Assembly: GCA_963817735.1 (NCBI GenBank) | Contig: CAWFPP010000010.1 | Span: 62,001-126,000, forward strand | Origin: Bog-473 sp963817735 | Lineage (GTDB): Bacteria > Actinomycetota > Acidimicrobiia > Acidimicrobiales > RAAP-2 | Direction: 5' to 3' | Length of the DNA: 64,000 nucleotides | Shown: piece by piece, positions 16,963 through 26,440 of the stretch | Layout of the letters: each line of letters begins with the position of its first letter | How positions within the stretch are numbered: position 1 is the stretch's first letter | Program-made: the position numbers and the translations under genes | Notes under the pieces: generated by a model | Database searches by the model: none | The model's input: only the letters and a program-made list of their open reading frames with translations | Told to the model about the DNA's origin: nothing

Positions 16963-18389
16963 CCGACAACGAGAACGAGAACGAGAGCGAGCACGGCCGC
17001 GGGCACGGGCGCCACGGCGAGTACACGACCGAGGACGAGAAACAGGCGCCCCTCCACGAGGAGGAGGAGGACGCCCTGGTGGCCGAGACCTCGGAAGGCG
17101 TCCAGGGCCTCCGGTCGCGCACCACCACCAGTGCCGGCGAGCTCCGCCAGGAGGTGGGCGCGGTCCTGCGTCTGCCCGAGGGCGGCTACGCGGATCCGGC
17201 TGACATCGACATTGAGCGCCGTGACGACGAGACGACGATCATCAACATGGGTCCCCAACACCCCTCCACCCACGGCGTGCTGCGTCTCATGCTCGAGCTG
17301 GACGGTGAGACCATCCTGCGCACCAAGCCGATCATCGGCTACCTGCACACCGGCATGGAGAAGCAGGGAGAGGAGCTGACCTACGTCCAGGGATCGACCA
17401 ACGTGACCCGGATGGACTATCTGTCCCCGCTGCACAACGAGCTGGTCTTCTCCCTGGCCACCGAGGCCCTCCTCGATGTGGAGACGCCACCGCGCGCCAC
17501 GTGGATCCGGATGCTGATGGTCGAGTTGAACCGGGTCTCGTCGCACCTGCTGTGGATGGCCACCAACGGCGGGGACCTCGGCTCCACCTCCATGTTGATC
17601 TACGGCTTCCGTGAACGCGAAATGGTTCTCGCCTTCTTCGAGAAGGCGACCGGGCTGCGCATGAACACGAACTACATCCGCCCCGGCGGCGTCGCCGCCG
17701 ACCTCCCCGACGGCTGGGAGGACGACATCGACATCATCTGCGAGACCATCCTGGCCCGCACCTACGAGTACGACGAACTGCTGACCGGCCAGCCGATCTT
17801 CCGGGAGCGGACCGAGGCGGTGGGCAACATCTCGGCCGAGGAGGCGCTGGCGCTCTCGGTCACCGGGCCCATCCTGCGCTCCACCGGCGTGCCGTGGGAC
17901 CTGCGCCGGACGATGCCCTACCTGGCCTACGACAAACTCGACTTCGATGTGATCGTGGGCACGTACGGCGACAACTTCGACCGCTACTCGGTGCGCCTCA
18001 ACGAAATCCGCGAGTCGATCAAGATGATCCGACAGATCGCCGACATGATGCCCCCCGGCGACTTTCGCGTGCAGGACCGCAAGGTGACGCCGCCGCCCCG
18101 CGCCCGCATCGACGAGAGCATGGAGGCGCTCATCCACCACTTCAAGATCTTCACCGAGGGCTTCCGGGTACCCGAGGGCGAGGTCTACGTGGCGATCGAG
18201 TCTCCCCGGGGCGAGTTGGGCTGCTACCTCGTCTCCGACGGGACCTCAAGGCCGTACCGCATGCACATCCGGGCGCCGAGCTTCGTCAACCTGCAGGCCT
18301 TGCCGCTGTTGTTGCGCGGCGGCACCATGGCCGACGCGGTCGCTGTCATCTCCTCGGTCGATCCGGTCATGGGCGAGGTGGACAGGTGA
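16959..18389 (+). CDS. nuoD: NADH-quinone oxidoreductase subunit D, with acidic N-terminal extension
   Basis: This 476-residue subunit (49-kDa type) forms the quinone pocket with NuoB. The core begins near residue 85 with INMGPQHPSTHGVLRLMLELDGE, seen as GPQHPSTHGVLR. IGYLHTGMEK and the C-terminal SPRGELGCYLVSDG follow, as in the family. The first 80 residues are an added tail: NENENESE repeats, a His/Arg/Gly stretch and an acidic run (HEEEEDALVAE). Several other Nuo proteins in this operon carry similar extensions. The start overlaps nuoC by four bases and the stop overlaps nuoE. Confidence 0.95.
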   Translation: MTDNENENESEHGRGHGRHGEYTTEDEKQAPLHEEEEDALVAETSEGVQGLRSRTTTSAGELRQEVGAVLRLPEGGYADPADIDIERRDDETTIINMGPQHPSTHGVLRLMLELDGETILRTKPIIGYLHTGMEKQGEELTYVQGSTNVTRMDYLSPLHNELVFSLATEALLDVETPPRATWIRMLMVELNRVSSHLLWMATNGGDLGSTSMLIYGFREREMVLAFFEKATGLRMNTNYIRPGGVAADLPDGWEDDIDIICETILARTYEYDELLTGQPIFRERTEAVGNISAEEALALSVTGPILRSTGVPWDLRRTMPYLAYDKLDFDVIVGTYGDNFDRYSVRLNEIRESIKMIRQIADMMPPGDFRVQDRKVTPPPRARIDESMEALIHHFKIFTEGFRVPEGEVYVAIESPRGELGCYLVSDGTSRPYRMHIRAPSFVNLQALPLLLRGGTMADAVAVISSVDPVMGEVDR

Positions 18390-19027
18390 GCCACCTCAAC
18401 GCGGACATCCGCACCCGGGCCGAAGAGTTGATCGCCCTCTACCCCGAGCCGCGCTCGGCCCTCATCCCGCTGTGCCACCTGGCCCAGGAGCAGGACGGCT
18501 GGCTGCGCCCCGAGGCCACGAGCGAGATCGCAGATCTGTGCGGCGTGACGGCGGCCGAGGTGCGGGGCACAGCGACCTTCTACGACATGTTGCACACGGA
18601 GCCCGTCGGCACCTACGCCGTGTCGGTCTGCACCAACATCGCCTGCCTGCTCGGCGGCGCGCTCGAGCTGCTCGAGCACGCCGAGGCGACGCTCGGTGTG
18701 CGCGCTGGCGGGACCACGCCCGACGGCCTCTTCACGCTGGAGGAGGCCGAGTGCCTGGCCGACTGCGACCGCACGCCGTGTGTGCAGGTCAACCACCGCT
18801 ACGTGGGGGGGCAGACGCCCGAGAGCTTCGACGCGCTGGTCGAGGACCTGCGCGCCGGCCGGCTCGCCGACACCATCCCGAATCACGGGACGCTGGTACG
18901 GGTGCGCCGCACCGCGGGCCTGCAGGCGAACGCCGACTCCATCAGGGCCGAGCGGGCCACCGTCGCCCAAGAGCAGTCCGCCCGGGCCGCCGCCGCACCC
19001 GCTGCCGGCGGGGAGAAGAAGGCCTGA
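18386..19027 (+). CDS. nuoE: NADH-quinone oxidoreductase subunit E
   Basis: This 213-residue subunit (24-kDa type) carries the 2Fe-2S cluster N1a of the NADH-input module. The four Cys ligands fall in VCTNIACLLGG (C-x4-C) and ECLADCDRTPCVQVN. The thioredoxin-like fold begins after an N-terminal helical region (LIPLCHLAQEQDGWL). The C-terminal 45 residues, rich in Arg, Ala and ending GGEKKA, are extra. GTG 18386 overlaps the nuoD stop, and the stop overlaps the ATG of nuoF by one base. Confidence 0.95.
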   Translation: MSHLNADIRTRAEELIALYPEPRSALIPLCHLAQEQDGWLRPEATSEIADLCGVTAAEVRGTATFYDMLHTEPVGTYAVSVCTNIACLLGGALELLEHAEATLGVRAGGTTPDGLFTLEEAECLADCDRTPCVQVNHRYVGGQTPESFDALVEDLRAGRLADTIPNHGTLVRVRRTAGLQANADSIRAERATVAQEQSARAAAAPAAGGEKKA

Positions 19028-20331
19028 TGGCCATCACCGACGCCCCCAAGATCATCACGGCGCGCCTCGGCTACGAGGATTCCTTCACGCTGCAGCGCTA
19101 CTTGGCGACCGGCGGCTACACCGGGCTGCGCAAGGCCCTGACCATGACACCCGAGGCGGTGGCGGCCGAGGTCGACGCGGCCAGCCTCCTCGGTCGCGGT
19201 GGCGCCGGCTTCCCGGCCGGGCGCAAGTGGTCGATGCTGCGCAAGAACCCGCTGACCTACCTGGTCATCAACGGCGACGAGTCCGAGCCGGCCACCTTCA
19301 AGGACCACATGCTCATTGAGGGGGACCCGCACGAGATCCTCGAGGGCGTGCTGATCTCCGCCTATGCGTTGCAGGTCAGCCAGGCCTTCATTTATGTGCG
19401 CGGGGAGTTCGCCCTGGGCCTCGAGCGCCTGCAGACGGCACTGAACGAGGCGTACGCCCATGGCGCGGTGGGGAGCAACATCTTCGGCTCGGGCTTCTCG
19501 CTCGACGTCGTCGTCCACCCCGGCGCGGGCGCCTACATCTGCGGCGAGGAGACGGCGCTGCTCGAGTCGCTCGAGGGCAAGCGCGGCTTCCCACGCATCA
19601 AGCCTCCGTTCTTCCCCGCCTCCATCGGCCTCTACGGCGAGCCCACCGTGGTCAACAACGTCGAGACCATGGCCAACATCCCGTGGATCGTGAACAACGG
19701 CGGCGCCGCCTTCGCCGCGCTCGGTGCCGGCCGCTCCACGGGGACGCGCTTGTTCGCGCTGGCCGGCCACGTGCGCAACCCCGGCAACTACGAGCTCGAG
19801 ATGGTCAAGACCACGTTCCGCGACCTCATCTACGCGCCGGTGCTAGGCGGGGGCATCCGCGGCTCCAACACGCTCAAGGCCTTCATCCCCGGCGGCGTGT
19901 CGGCCCCGTGGTTCGGCCCGGACCAGGTGGACCTGCCGCTCGGACAGGACGAGGTCGGCGACGCCGGCTCCATGCTGGGCTCGGGGTCGGTCGTCGTCAT
20001 GGACTCGGCCACCTGTATGGTGCGCGCCGCCTGGCGCATCACCAAGTTCTTCTCCCGCGAGTCGTGCGGGCAGTGCACGCCGTGCCGCGAGGGGTCCGGC
20101 TGGCTGGAGCGCATCATGTACCGAATTGAGAACGGCGAAGGGCGCGAGGAGGATCTGGACCTCCTCATGGACCTGTGCGACAACATCTCACCCGGCATCG
20201 CCTGGCCGCCCCAGCAGACCACGATCTGTGTCCTCGGGCCGTCGATCCCGTCCTCCATCGCGTCGGGCATCCGCATGTTCCGCGACGAGTTCCTCGTGCA
20301 CGTGAAGGAAGGGGGATGTCCCTTTGACTGA
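19027..20331 (+). CDS. nuoF: NADH-quinone oxidoreductase subunit F (NADH-binding)
   Basis: This 434-residue subunit (51-kDa type) binds FMN and NADH and holds cluster N3. The NADH/FMN loop is LLGRGGAGFPAGRKW, then VINGDESEPATFKDH and GAGAYICGEETALLESLEGKRG, given here in part as GAYICGEETALLESLEG. The 4Fe-4S Cys are in SCGQCTPCREGSGW and the later ICVLG region. Length is normal. It is translationally linked to nuoE upstream and nuoG downstream. Confidence 0.96.
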   Translation: MAITDAPKIITARLGYEDSFTLQRYLATGGYTGLRKALTMTPEAVAAEVDAASLLGRGGAGFPAGRKWSMLRKNPLTYLVINGDESEPATFKDHMLIEGDPHEILEGVLISAYALQVSQAFIYVRGEFALGLERLQTALNEAYAHGAVGSNIFGSGFSLDVVVHPGAGAYICGEETALLESLEGKRGFPRIKPPFFPASIGLYGEPTVVNNVETMANIPWIVNNGGAAFAALGAGRSTGTRLFALAGHVRNPGNYELEMVKTTFRDLIYAPVLGGGIRGSNTLKAFIPGGVSAPWFGPDQVDLPLGQDEVGDAGSMLGSGSVVVMDSATCMVRAAWRITKFFSRESCGQCTPCREGSGWLERIMYRIENGEGREEDLDLLMDLCDNISPGIAWPPQQTTICVLGPSIPSSIASGIRMFRDEFLVHVKEGGCPFD

Positions 20332-23206
20332 CGCCTCCCGTGAGCTGCACACGAAGGTGCAGCCGGACGTGCACCTCACCTTCACCCTCGATGGGCGTGC
20401 GGTGACGGCCGAGAAGGGCGAGCTGCTGATCGCGGCGGCCGAGCGCGCCGGGACGTACATCCCGCGCTTCTGCTACCACCCGCGCATGGAGCCTGTCGGC
20501 ATGTGCCGCATGTGCCTCGTCGACGTCGAGGGCCCCCGGGGCGCCACCTTGACGCCGGCCTGCTTCGTCGCGGTGACCGACGGCATGGTGGTCGACACCA
20601 CCAACGACCGCGTCAAGAAGGCCCAGGACGGGGTCCTCGAGTTCCTGCTGGCCAACCATCCGCTCGATTGTCCCGTGTGCGACAAGGGTGGCGAGTGCCC
20701 TCTGCAGGACCAGACGCTGGCCTACGGCCCCGGCGAGACCCGCTTCGTTGAGGAGAAGCGGCACTTCGAGAAGCCCATTGCCATTTCGGACCTCGTCCTG
20801 CTCGACCGCGAACGCTGCATTCAGTGCGCCCGCTGCACGCGCTTCGCCTCGGAAGTGGCCGGCGAGGCGCAGATCGACTTCGCCGGGCGCGGCGACGCCG
20901 TCGAGGTCGCCACCTTCCCGACCGAGCCCTTCTCGTCGTACTTCAGCGGCAACACGGTGCAGATCTGCCCGGTCGGCGCGCTGACCGCCACGCCCTACCG
21001 TTTCACCGCCCGTCCCTGGGACCTCGATCAGGTGGAGTCCACCTGCACCGGTTGTTCGGTCGGCTGCCGTGTCGCCGTGCAGTCGTCGCAGAACCGTCTG
21101 ACCCGGCTGCTGGGCATCGACTCCGAGCCGGTCAACCACGGCTGGCTGTGCGACAAGGGGCGCTTCGCCTTCGAGTCGGTCAACGGCGACGAGGTCGACA
21201 ACGGTCCCCGGCCGACGGCGCTGGCGGACGAGGCCGTCGATGTCGTGCCCGCCACGGCGTCCCAGGTCGTCAGCCTCGGTGCGAGCCGTGGCCAGTTCCT
21301 GGGCGAGGCCCGCGAAACGGGACGCTTCGAACACGGCCGGCTGGTGGAGCCACGCGTCCGCAAGGAGGGCGAGCTGGTCGCGGTCAGCTGGGGCGAGGCC
21401 TTGGCCGCCGCTGCAGCGGGGCTGTCCGCGGCCAAGAGCGCCGGTGGCGCGGGCGCCGTGGCCGTCATCGGCGGGGCGCGCTTGACGAACGAGTCCGCCT
21501 ACGCCTGGGCCAAGCTGGCCAAAGGCGTCATCGGCACCGACTCGGTCGACGCCCAACTGGGCGACGGCCTCCCCGCCGAGCTCGTGCTGGGACTGCCCCG
21601 CGCCACCATCGACGAGGCTTGCGCCGCGCCGGTGCTCATCACCTTGACCGGCGATCTGCGCGAGGAGCTCCCGGTCCTCTTCCTGCGCCTACGCGAGGCC
21701 GTGGTCGACAACGGCACCACGCTGCTCGAGATCTCGCCCGGCCCCACCGCGCTGACGGCGCACGCCAGGGCAAGCCTGCGCATCCGCCCGGGCGACGCGC
21801 CGCTGATGGCGCGCGCGGTCACGGGCGATGCCACTGCCGCCACCGCGCTCGGCTCGCACCCCGAAGGCGCGGCCGTGACGACGGAGCAGATAGAGGCCGC
21901 CCGCGCCGTGCTGGCGGCCCACCCCGACGGTGAGGGCGTCGTGATCGTGGCCGGCCGGCCCTCCTATGCCGAGGCGGGCGAGATAGCCGCCGAAGCCGTG
22001 CGCGCACTGGCGGCCGCGCTGCCCAAGGCGACCTTCCTGCCGGCGCTGCGCCGGGGCAACGTGTTCGGCGCGCTCGACATGGGACTGGCCCCCGGCATCC
22101 TGCCCGGCCGGGTCAGCCTCGATGCCGGTCGCCAGCGCTTCACAACCGCCTGGGGCTCCGTCCCCGCCGCCGCCGGCCTGTCGACGGCCGACATCCTCGC
22201 CTCCATGGCGGGGGAGGGCGACGGAGGGACCGACGTGCGCGCGCTCGTGTTGCTCGGCGCCGACCCGCTCGACGATTTCCCCGACCGCGCCGTCGCCGCC
22301 AAGGCGCTCGGTGCCGGGCACTTCGTCGTCGCCGTGACGGGCCACCCGTCCGAGTCGGTCGACGCTCACGCAGACGTCGTGCTGCCCTGCGCTGTAACCC
22401 ACGAGCGCGCCGGCACCACCACGAACATAGAGGGACGGGTCAGCCGCCTCGGTCCCAAGCTCTCGGCCCCCGGCTTCGCCTGGCCGGACTGGATGATCGC
22501 CGCCGAGCTCGCCGCCGCCCTCGGGTCGGACCTGGGCCTCGCCAATGACAACGACCTCTCCGACGAGCTGGCACGGACGGCACCGGCCTACGCCGGGCTG
22601 ACCCAGCAGGTGCTGCACTCCGACGTGGCGCACGACGGCATCCTCGTGCCGCTCACGGGCAACGAGGACCACCGCGACGACGTGTCTCCGATCGACCCGG
22701 TTGCGCTGCCCGGCGTCGAGTCGGTGGAGCGCCAGGGCGCGCCGCCCCGCGTCGGCACCGGGACCAGCGACCCCGCCTCGGAGCGGACCTTCGATCTGGG
22801 CAGCCCGCCGCCTCTGATCGCCGGGACCGGTACCGGCGGGGCCGAGCCCCTGCAGATTCCCAAGGCCGACAGTTACGGTCTCCGGCTGACGTCCGGGCGC
22901 CGCCTCTACGACGCCGGAAGCTCGGTCACCGGCTCGCCGTCGCTCACACCGCTCGTGCCCACCTTGGTGGCCCACGCCAATCCCTACGACCTCGACCGCC
23001 TCGGTGCGAAGACCGGTGACCGCGTGAAGGTGCGCTCGTCCCGGGGCGAGCTGATCCTGGCCGCCGAGCCCGACGAGGGTGTGGCCCGGGGCGTCGTCGC
23101 CATCGACTTCAACGTGCCCGGGGGGCAGAGCGCGCCGCCCAATGCGGTGGCCACGCTCATCGACAGCCGCCAGCTGGTGACCGACGTGAGACTGGAGTCG
23201 GTGTGA
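20324..23206 (+). CDS. nuoG: NADH-quinone oxidoreductase subunit G
   Basis: This 960-residue subunit is the largest of the peripheral arm. The N-terminal ferredoxin domain holds CYHPRMEPVGMCRMC, then the His-Cys cluster region CPVCDKGGECPLQDQ, and the 4Fe-4S set CIQCARCTRFASEV with ICPVGALT. A further Cys motif, CTGCSVGCRV, opens the molybdopterin-oxidoreductase-like part. The last 120 residues are a molydopterin-dinucleotide-binding-like domain (GLRLTSGRRLYDAGS). The start is a TTG at 20324, overlapping the nuoF stop, with AAGGGGG eight bases upstream. No ATG or GTG fits better. The stop overlaps nuoH. Confidence 0.95.
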   Translation: MTDASRELHTKVQPDVHLTFTLDGRAVTAEKGELLIAAAERAGTYIPRFCYHPRMEPVGMCRMCLVDVEGPRGATLTPACFVAVTDGMVVDTTNDRVKKAQDGVLEFLLANHPLDCPVCDKGGECPLQDQTLAYGPGETRFVEEKRHFEKPIAISDLVLLDRERCIQCARCTRFASEVAGEAQIDFAGRGDAVEVATFPTEPFSSYFSGNTVQICPVGALTATPYRFTARPWDLDQVESTCTGCSVGCRVAVQSSQNRLTRLLGIDSEPVNHGWLCDKGRFAFESVNGDEVDNGPRPTALADEAVDVVPATASQVVSLGASRGQFLGEARETGRFEHGRLVEPRVRKEGELVAVSWGEALAAAAAGLSAAKSAGGAGAVAVIGGARLTNESAYAWAKLAKGVIGTDSVDAQLGDGLPAELVLGLPRATIDEACAAPVLITLTGDLREELPVLFLRLREAVVDNGTTLLEISPGPTALTAHARASLRIRPGDAPLMARAVTGDATAATALGSHPEGAAVTTEQIEAARAVLAAHPDGEGVVIVAGRPSYAEAGEIAAEAVRALAAALPKATFLPALRRGNVFGALDMGLAPGILPGRVSLDAGRQRFTTAWGSVPAAAGLSTADILASMAGEGDGGTDVRALVLLGADPLDDFPDRAVAAKALGAGHFVVAVTGHPSESVDAHADVVLPCAVTHERAGTTTNIEGRVSRLGPKLSAPGFAWPDWMIAAELAAALGSDLGLANDNDLSDELARTAPAYAGLTQQVLHSDVAHDGILVPLTGNEDHRDDVSPIDPVALPGVESVERQGAPPRVGTGTSDPASERTFDLGSPPPLIAGTGTGGAEPLQIPKADSYGLRLTSGRRLYDAGSSVTGSPSLTPLVPTLVAHANPYDLDRLGAKTGDRVKVRSSRGELILAAEPDEGVARGVVAIDFNVPGGQSAPPNAVATLIDSRQLVTDVRLESV

Positions 23207-24495
23207 TCGCCGCCGCCGCCCTCCTCTCCAACTCGGCCCCGCTGCTGACGCACAGCGCGGATGCGGGCAACGGCGACCCGCTCTTCGTCTTTGGCCTCAA
23301 CTGGGAGGTCTGGCTGATCGTCATCATCAAGTGCCTGGCCGCCTTCGTGGCGCTGCTGGTCGCCACGGCGCTGATGATCTGGTTCGAGCGCAAGGTGATC
23401 TCGGACATGCAGAGTCGCGTCGGGCCCAACCGCGCCGGCCCGTGGGGCCTTCTGCAGACGCTGGCCGATGGGACCAAGCTCATCTTCAAGGAAGACCTGC
23501 TGCCTGACCGGGCGGACTCCTTCGTCTTCAAGCTGGCGCCCTACCTCTCGGTGATCCCCGCCGTGCTGGTCTTCACCGTCGTGCCCATCGGGGGCGTCAT
23601 CACCATCGGCAGCCACACTTTCGAGCTGCAGGTGGCCGATCCACCCATGGGGATCCTGCTCGTCCTCGCCATGTCCGGCATCGCCGTCTACGGCGTCATG
23701 CTGGCCGGCTGGTCCTCGGGGTCGAAGTACCCATTGCTCGGTTCGGTGCGGGCGTCCGCGCAGGTGATCTCCTACGAGGCGGCGCTCGGCATGACCACGG
23801 TGATGGTGGTGCTGGTGACCGGTTCGCTGTCGACCCGGGCCATCGTGGCATCCCAGTCGAACGGGTTCTGGAACTGGAACCTCATCCGGCTGGGCTTCCT
23901 GCCCTTCATCTTCTTCATGATCGCCATCACGGCGGAGCTGACCCGGCCGCCCTTCGACCTCACCGAGGCGGACACCGAGCTGGTCGGCGGCTTCCACACC
24001 GAGTACTCGTCCATCCGCTTCGGCCTCTTCTATCTGGCCGAATTCATGAACACCATCACGATGTCGGCCATCGTCGTGACACTCTTCTTCGGCGGCCCCA
24101 ACGGCTACATCTTCCACATCCCCGGCGCGACCATCTACATGCCGATCATCTACTTCCTCTTGAAGACGGTGGCGTTCTGCTTCATCTACGTGTGGTTCCG
24201 CGCCGCCCTGCCCCGCCTGCGTTACGACCAGCTCATGGATCTCGGCTGGAAGCGCCTCATCCCGATGACGTTGGGCTGGCTGCTCCTGGTGGCGGGCATC
24301 ATCGCCTGGGGCTGGGCCGGGCTGTTCCTGGTGCCCGTCGTGATCCTGGCCTCCTTCCTGCTCGTCCGGGCCAACAAGCTGGGCAACAGCCGCAGCGACG
24401 AAGACCCGATCATCCCGGCGGTCGGGAGCAGGGTGACCCGAGCCCCCCGGCTCTCACCGGTGCCCGATCCTGTCGGGGGAGGGAAGGTGTCGTGA
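23203..24495 (+). CDS. nuoH: NADH-quinone oxidoreductase subunit H
   Basis: This 430-residue integral membrane subunit links the peripheral arm to the proton pumps and lines the quinone chamber. Family motifs are WFERKVISDMQSRVGPNRAG (here WFERKVI, then RVGPNRAGPWG), LADGTKLIFKED, and ITAELTRPPFDLTEAD, followed by GFHTEYSSIRFGLFYLAEF. About eight transmembrane helices are visible. The C-terminal 40 residues are a polar tail. GTG 23203 overlaps the nuoG stop by four bases. Confidence 0.95.
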   Translation: MIAAAALLSNSAPLLTHSADAGNGDPLFVFGLNWEVWLIVIIKCLAAFVALLVATALMIWFERKVISDMQSRVGPNRAGPWGLLQTLADGTKLIFKEDLLPDRADSFVFKLAPYLSVIPAVLVFTVVPIGGVITIGSHTFELQVADPPMGILLVLAMSGIAVYGVMLAGWSSGSKYPLLGSVRASAQVISYEAALGMTTVMVVLVTGSLSTRAIVASQSNGFWNWNLIRLGFLPFIFFMIAITAELTRPPFDLTEADTELVGGFHTEYSSIRFGLFYLAEFMNTITMSAIVVTLFFGGPNGYIFHIPGATIYMPIIYFLLKTVAFCFIYVWFRAALPRLRYDQLMDLGWKRLIPMTLGWLLLVAGIIAWGWAGLFLVPVVILASFLLVRANKLGNSRSDEDPIIPAVGSRVTRAPRLSPVPDPVGGGKVS

Positions 24496-25445
24496 GCGCC
24501 GGCGACGAGATCAAGGACCAGCTCTCCTTCCTGGGCGGCTTCAAGCTGACCTTCCAGCATCTGACCCGGCCGCGGGTGACGACGAAGTACCCGGACGTGA
24601 AGAAGCCCAAGCAGCCGCGCCAGCACGGTCGCCATGTCCTCAACCGCTACGAGGACGGCATGGAGAAGTGCATCGGCTGCGAGCTGTGCGCGGGTGTGTG
24701 CCCGGCCGACTGCATCTACGTGCGGGGGCTGGACAACCCGCCCGATCACCCGGTGTCGCCCGGGGAGCGCTACGGCTACGTCTACGAGATCAACTACCTG
24801 CGGTGTATCCACTGCGACATGTGCGTGGAGGCCTGCCCGACCGAGGCCATCACCGAGTCCAAGCTGTTCGAGTTCTCCTTCACCAACCGCTCCGACGCCA
24901 TCTACACCAAGGAAGAGCTGGTGGTGAACGACGACGGCACGCCCAAGAAGCTGCCGTGGGAGGACTGGCGCGAGGGCGACGACCTGATGACGTCGGGCTG
25001 GATGCGCGCCACGGCCCCGTCCGGCAGTGCCGCCTACGAGGGCGAGGTCCAGTGGGAGGGCGAGCTCGGCTACGGCGTGCGCGCTCCGGAGGGCGGCCAG
25101 TCGGCGCACCGGGACGACGAGGCCACCGGCTCCAAGCCGCTGCGCGAGGTGCTCGAGGCCCACCTGCTCGACGAGGACATCCCGCTGGCCCACCGCGGCA
25201 TGCAGGGACGCCTGTGGCGGGCCAAGGAGGGGGCGGCGGCCAATCGCAAGAAGATGGACGCCATGCGGGCCCGCATGAAGGACCTGCGCGCGTCCCGCAA
25301 GGCGGCCAAGGCGGACGCCAAGGCCGAGCGGGCGGACGAGGCCGCGGACGAGGCGGCGGACGCCGAGGTGCACGCGGAGGCCGCAATCACGGGCTCGGTC
25401 ATGGGCGCGGAGGCCAGGGATGGCACCGCCGAGGGGAGCGACTGA
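24492..25445 (+). CDS. nuoI: NADH-quinone oxidoreductase subunit I, with long charged C-terminal extension
   Basis: This subunit (TYKY type) carries two 4Fe-4S clusters, N6a and N6b. The ligands are in CIGCELCAGVCPADC and CIHCDMCVEACPTEA. The usual NuoI core ends near residue 185. The protein is 317 residues, well above the usual 150-220. The excess is a polar C-terminal region with a Trp-containing segment followed by a Lys/Arg and then Ala/Asp/Glu-rich helix (for example KAAKADAKAERADEAADEAA). GTG 24492 overlaps the nuoH stop. Confidence 0.94.
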   Translation: MSAGDEIKDQLSFLGGFKLTFQHLTRPRVTTKYPDVKKPKQPRQHGRHVLNRYEDGMEKCIGCELCAGVCPADCIYVRGLDNPPDHPVSPGERYGYVYEINYLRCIHCDMCVEACPTEAITESKLFEFSFTNRSDAIYTKEELVVNDDGTPKKLPWEDWREGDDLMTSGWMRATAPSGSAAYEGEVQWEGELGYGVRAPEGGQSAHRDDEATGSKPLREVLEAHLLDEDIPLAHRGMQGRLWRAKEGAAANRKKMDAMRARMKDLRASRKAAKADAKAERADEAADEAADAEVHAEAAITGSVMGAEARDGTAEGSD

Positions 25446-25448
25446 CCC

Positions 25449-26135
25449 ATGCTCCACGCCGTGCCCCTGCTGGCTGCCACGCGCGCCACCTGGCCCGACA
25501 TCCTGGTCTTCGCCGCCGCCGCAGCGGTGATCCTGGTGGGCGCGGTCGGCGTCGTGACCTCCCGCAACCCGGTGCACGCGGCTCTCAGCCTGGTGATGAC
25601 GCTCTTCGGCGTCGCCGTGCTCTTCATCGAGCAGGAGGCCGACTTCCTGGCCGCGGTGCAGATCATCGTCTACGCGGGCGCCATCGTCGTCCTCTTCCTC
25701 TTCGTGATCATGTTCCTCGGGGTCGACCGGGCCGAGGACATCAGCGTGGAGCCGCTGGTCGGCCAGCGCCCGCTCGCCGTCGTGTTCTCCCTCATCACGC
25801 TCGGGGGCGTCCTGGCCATGGCGGCCACGGCGCACTGGGTCACCGGCGCCAAGCAGGTGGTAGGCCCGATTCAGGGGCACGTCGCCGGCCCGACGTCGCC
25901 GGCGGGGGAGCCGGCCCAGCTCGGCAAGCAGCTGTTCACGACCTACCTGTTCGCGTTCGAGGCCACCGCCGCGTTGCTCGTCATCGCCGTGGTCGGTGCC
26001 GTCGTGCTGGCCCGGCGGCCGCCGACGGCGCAGGCCGAGCACGAGGACAGCACAGGAGACAGCACGGAGAGCAGCACAGAGAGCAGCACAGAGAGCAGCA
26101 CAGAGAGCAGCACAGAGAGCGAGCTGCCGACATGA
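25449..26135 (+). CDS. nuoJ: NADH-quinone oxidoreductase subunit J, with Ser/Thr/Glu repeat tail
   Basis: This 228-residue antiporter-associated membrane subunit has five transmembrane helices. Family features are VTSRNPVHAALSLVMTLFGVAVLF and IVYAGAIVVLFLFVIMFLGVD, quoted as SRNPVHAALSLV and YAGAIVVLFLFVIM. The last 28 residues are a low-complexity ESST tail encoded by 12-base tandem repeats. The tail lies after the last helix and so should be outside the bilayer. The stop overlaps the ATG of nuoK. Confidence 0.95.
   Translation: MLHAVPLLAATRATWPDILVFAAAAAVILVGAVGVVTSRNPVHAALSLVMTLFGVAVLFIEQEADFLAAVQIIVYAGAIVVLFLFVIMFLGVDRAEDISVEPLVGQRPLAVVFSLITLGGVLAMAATAHWVTGAKQVVGPIQGHVAGPTSPAGEPAQLGKQLFTTYLFAFEATAALLVIAVVGAVVLARRPPTAQAEHEDSTGDSTESSTESSTESSTESSTESELPT
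26061..26120 (+). repeat. 12-bp tandem repeat inside the nuoJ 3' end
   Basis: One degenerate unit (26061-26072) is followed by four perfect copies of AGCACAGAGAGC. Being a multiple of three, the array can expand or shrink without breaking the frame. It changes only the length of the ESST tail. Confidence 0.9.
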
Positions 26136-26437
26136 GCCTCTCGGGAGCCTGGTACCTCGGCCTGGCCGCCATCTTGTTCAGCATCGGCGCCATCGGACTG
26201 CTGGTGCGGCGCAACGTCCTGATCATGCTCATGTGCATCGAGCTCATGCTCAACGCGGCGAACCTGACGTTCGTCACCTTCGCCCGCATGCTCAACGACA
26301 TCGGCGGGCAGGCCATCGTGTTCTTCGTGCTCGTGGTGGCCGCGGCCGAGGTCGTGGTTGGCCTCGGCATCGTGGTGACCAACTTCCGCCGTCGCGAGAC
26401 CACGGTGGCAGACGACCTGGATTCGTTGAAGGGCTGA
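26132..26437 (+). CDS. nuoK: NADH-quinone oxidoreductase subunit K
   Basis: This 101-residue membrane subunit has three transmembrane helices. It carries the conserved buried Glu residues in MLMCIELMLNAANLTFV and VLVVAAAEVVVGLGIVV, which form part of the proton path. Length is typical. It starts inside the nuoJ stop (ATGA) and ends three bases before nuoL. Confidence 0.96.
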   Translation: MSLSGAWYLGLAAILFSIGAIGLLVRRNVLIMLMCIELMLNAANLTFVTFARMLNDIGGQAIVFFVLVVAAAEVVVGLGIVVTNFRRRETTVADDLDSLKG

Positions 26438-26440
26438 ACC

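Noticed and set aside
20165..21556. Long antisense open frames opposite nuoG, hemL, hemE and others
   Set aside because: They are Arg/Gly/His/Ala-rich shadows of high-GC coding sequence, with no domain or start signal, and the sense frames carry clear families.
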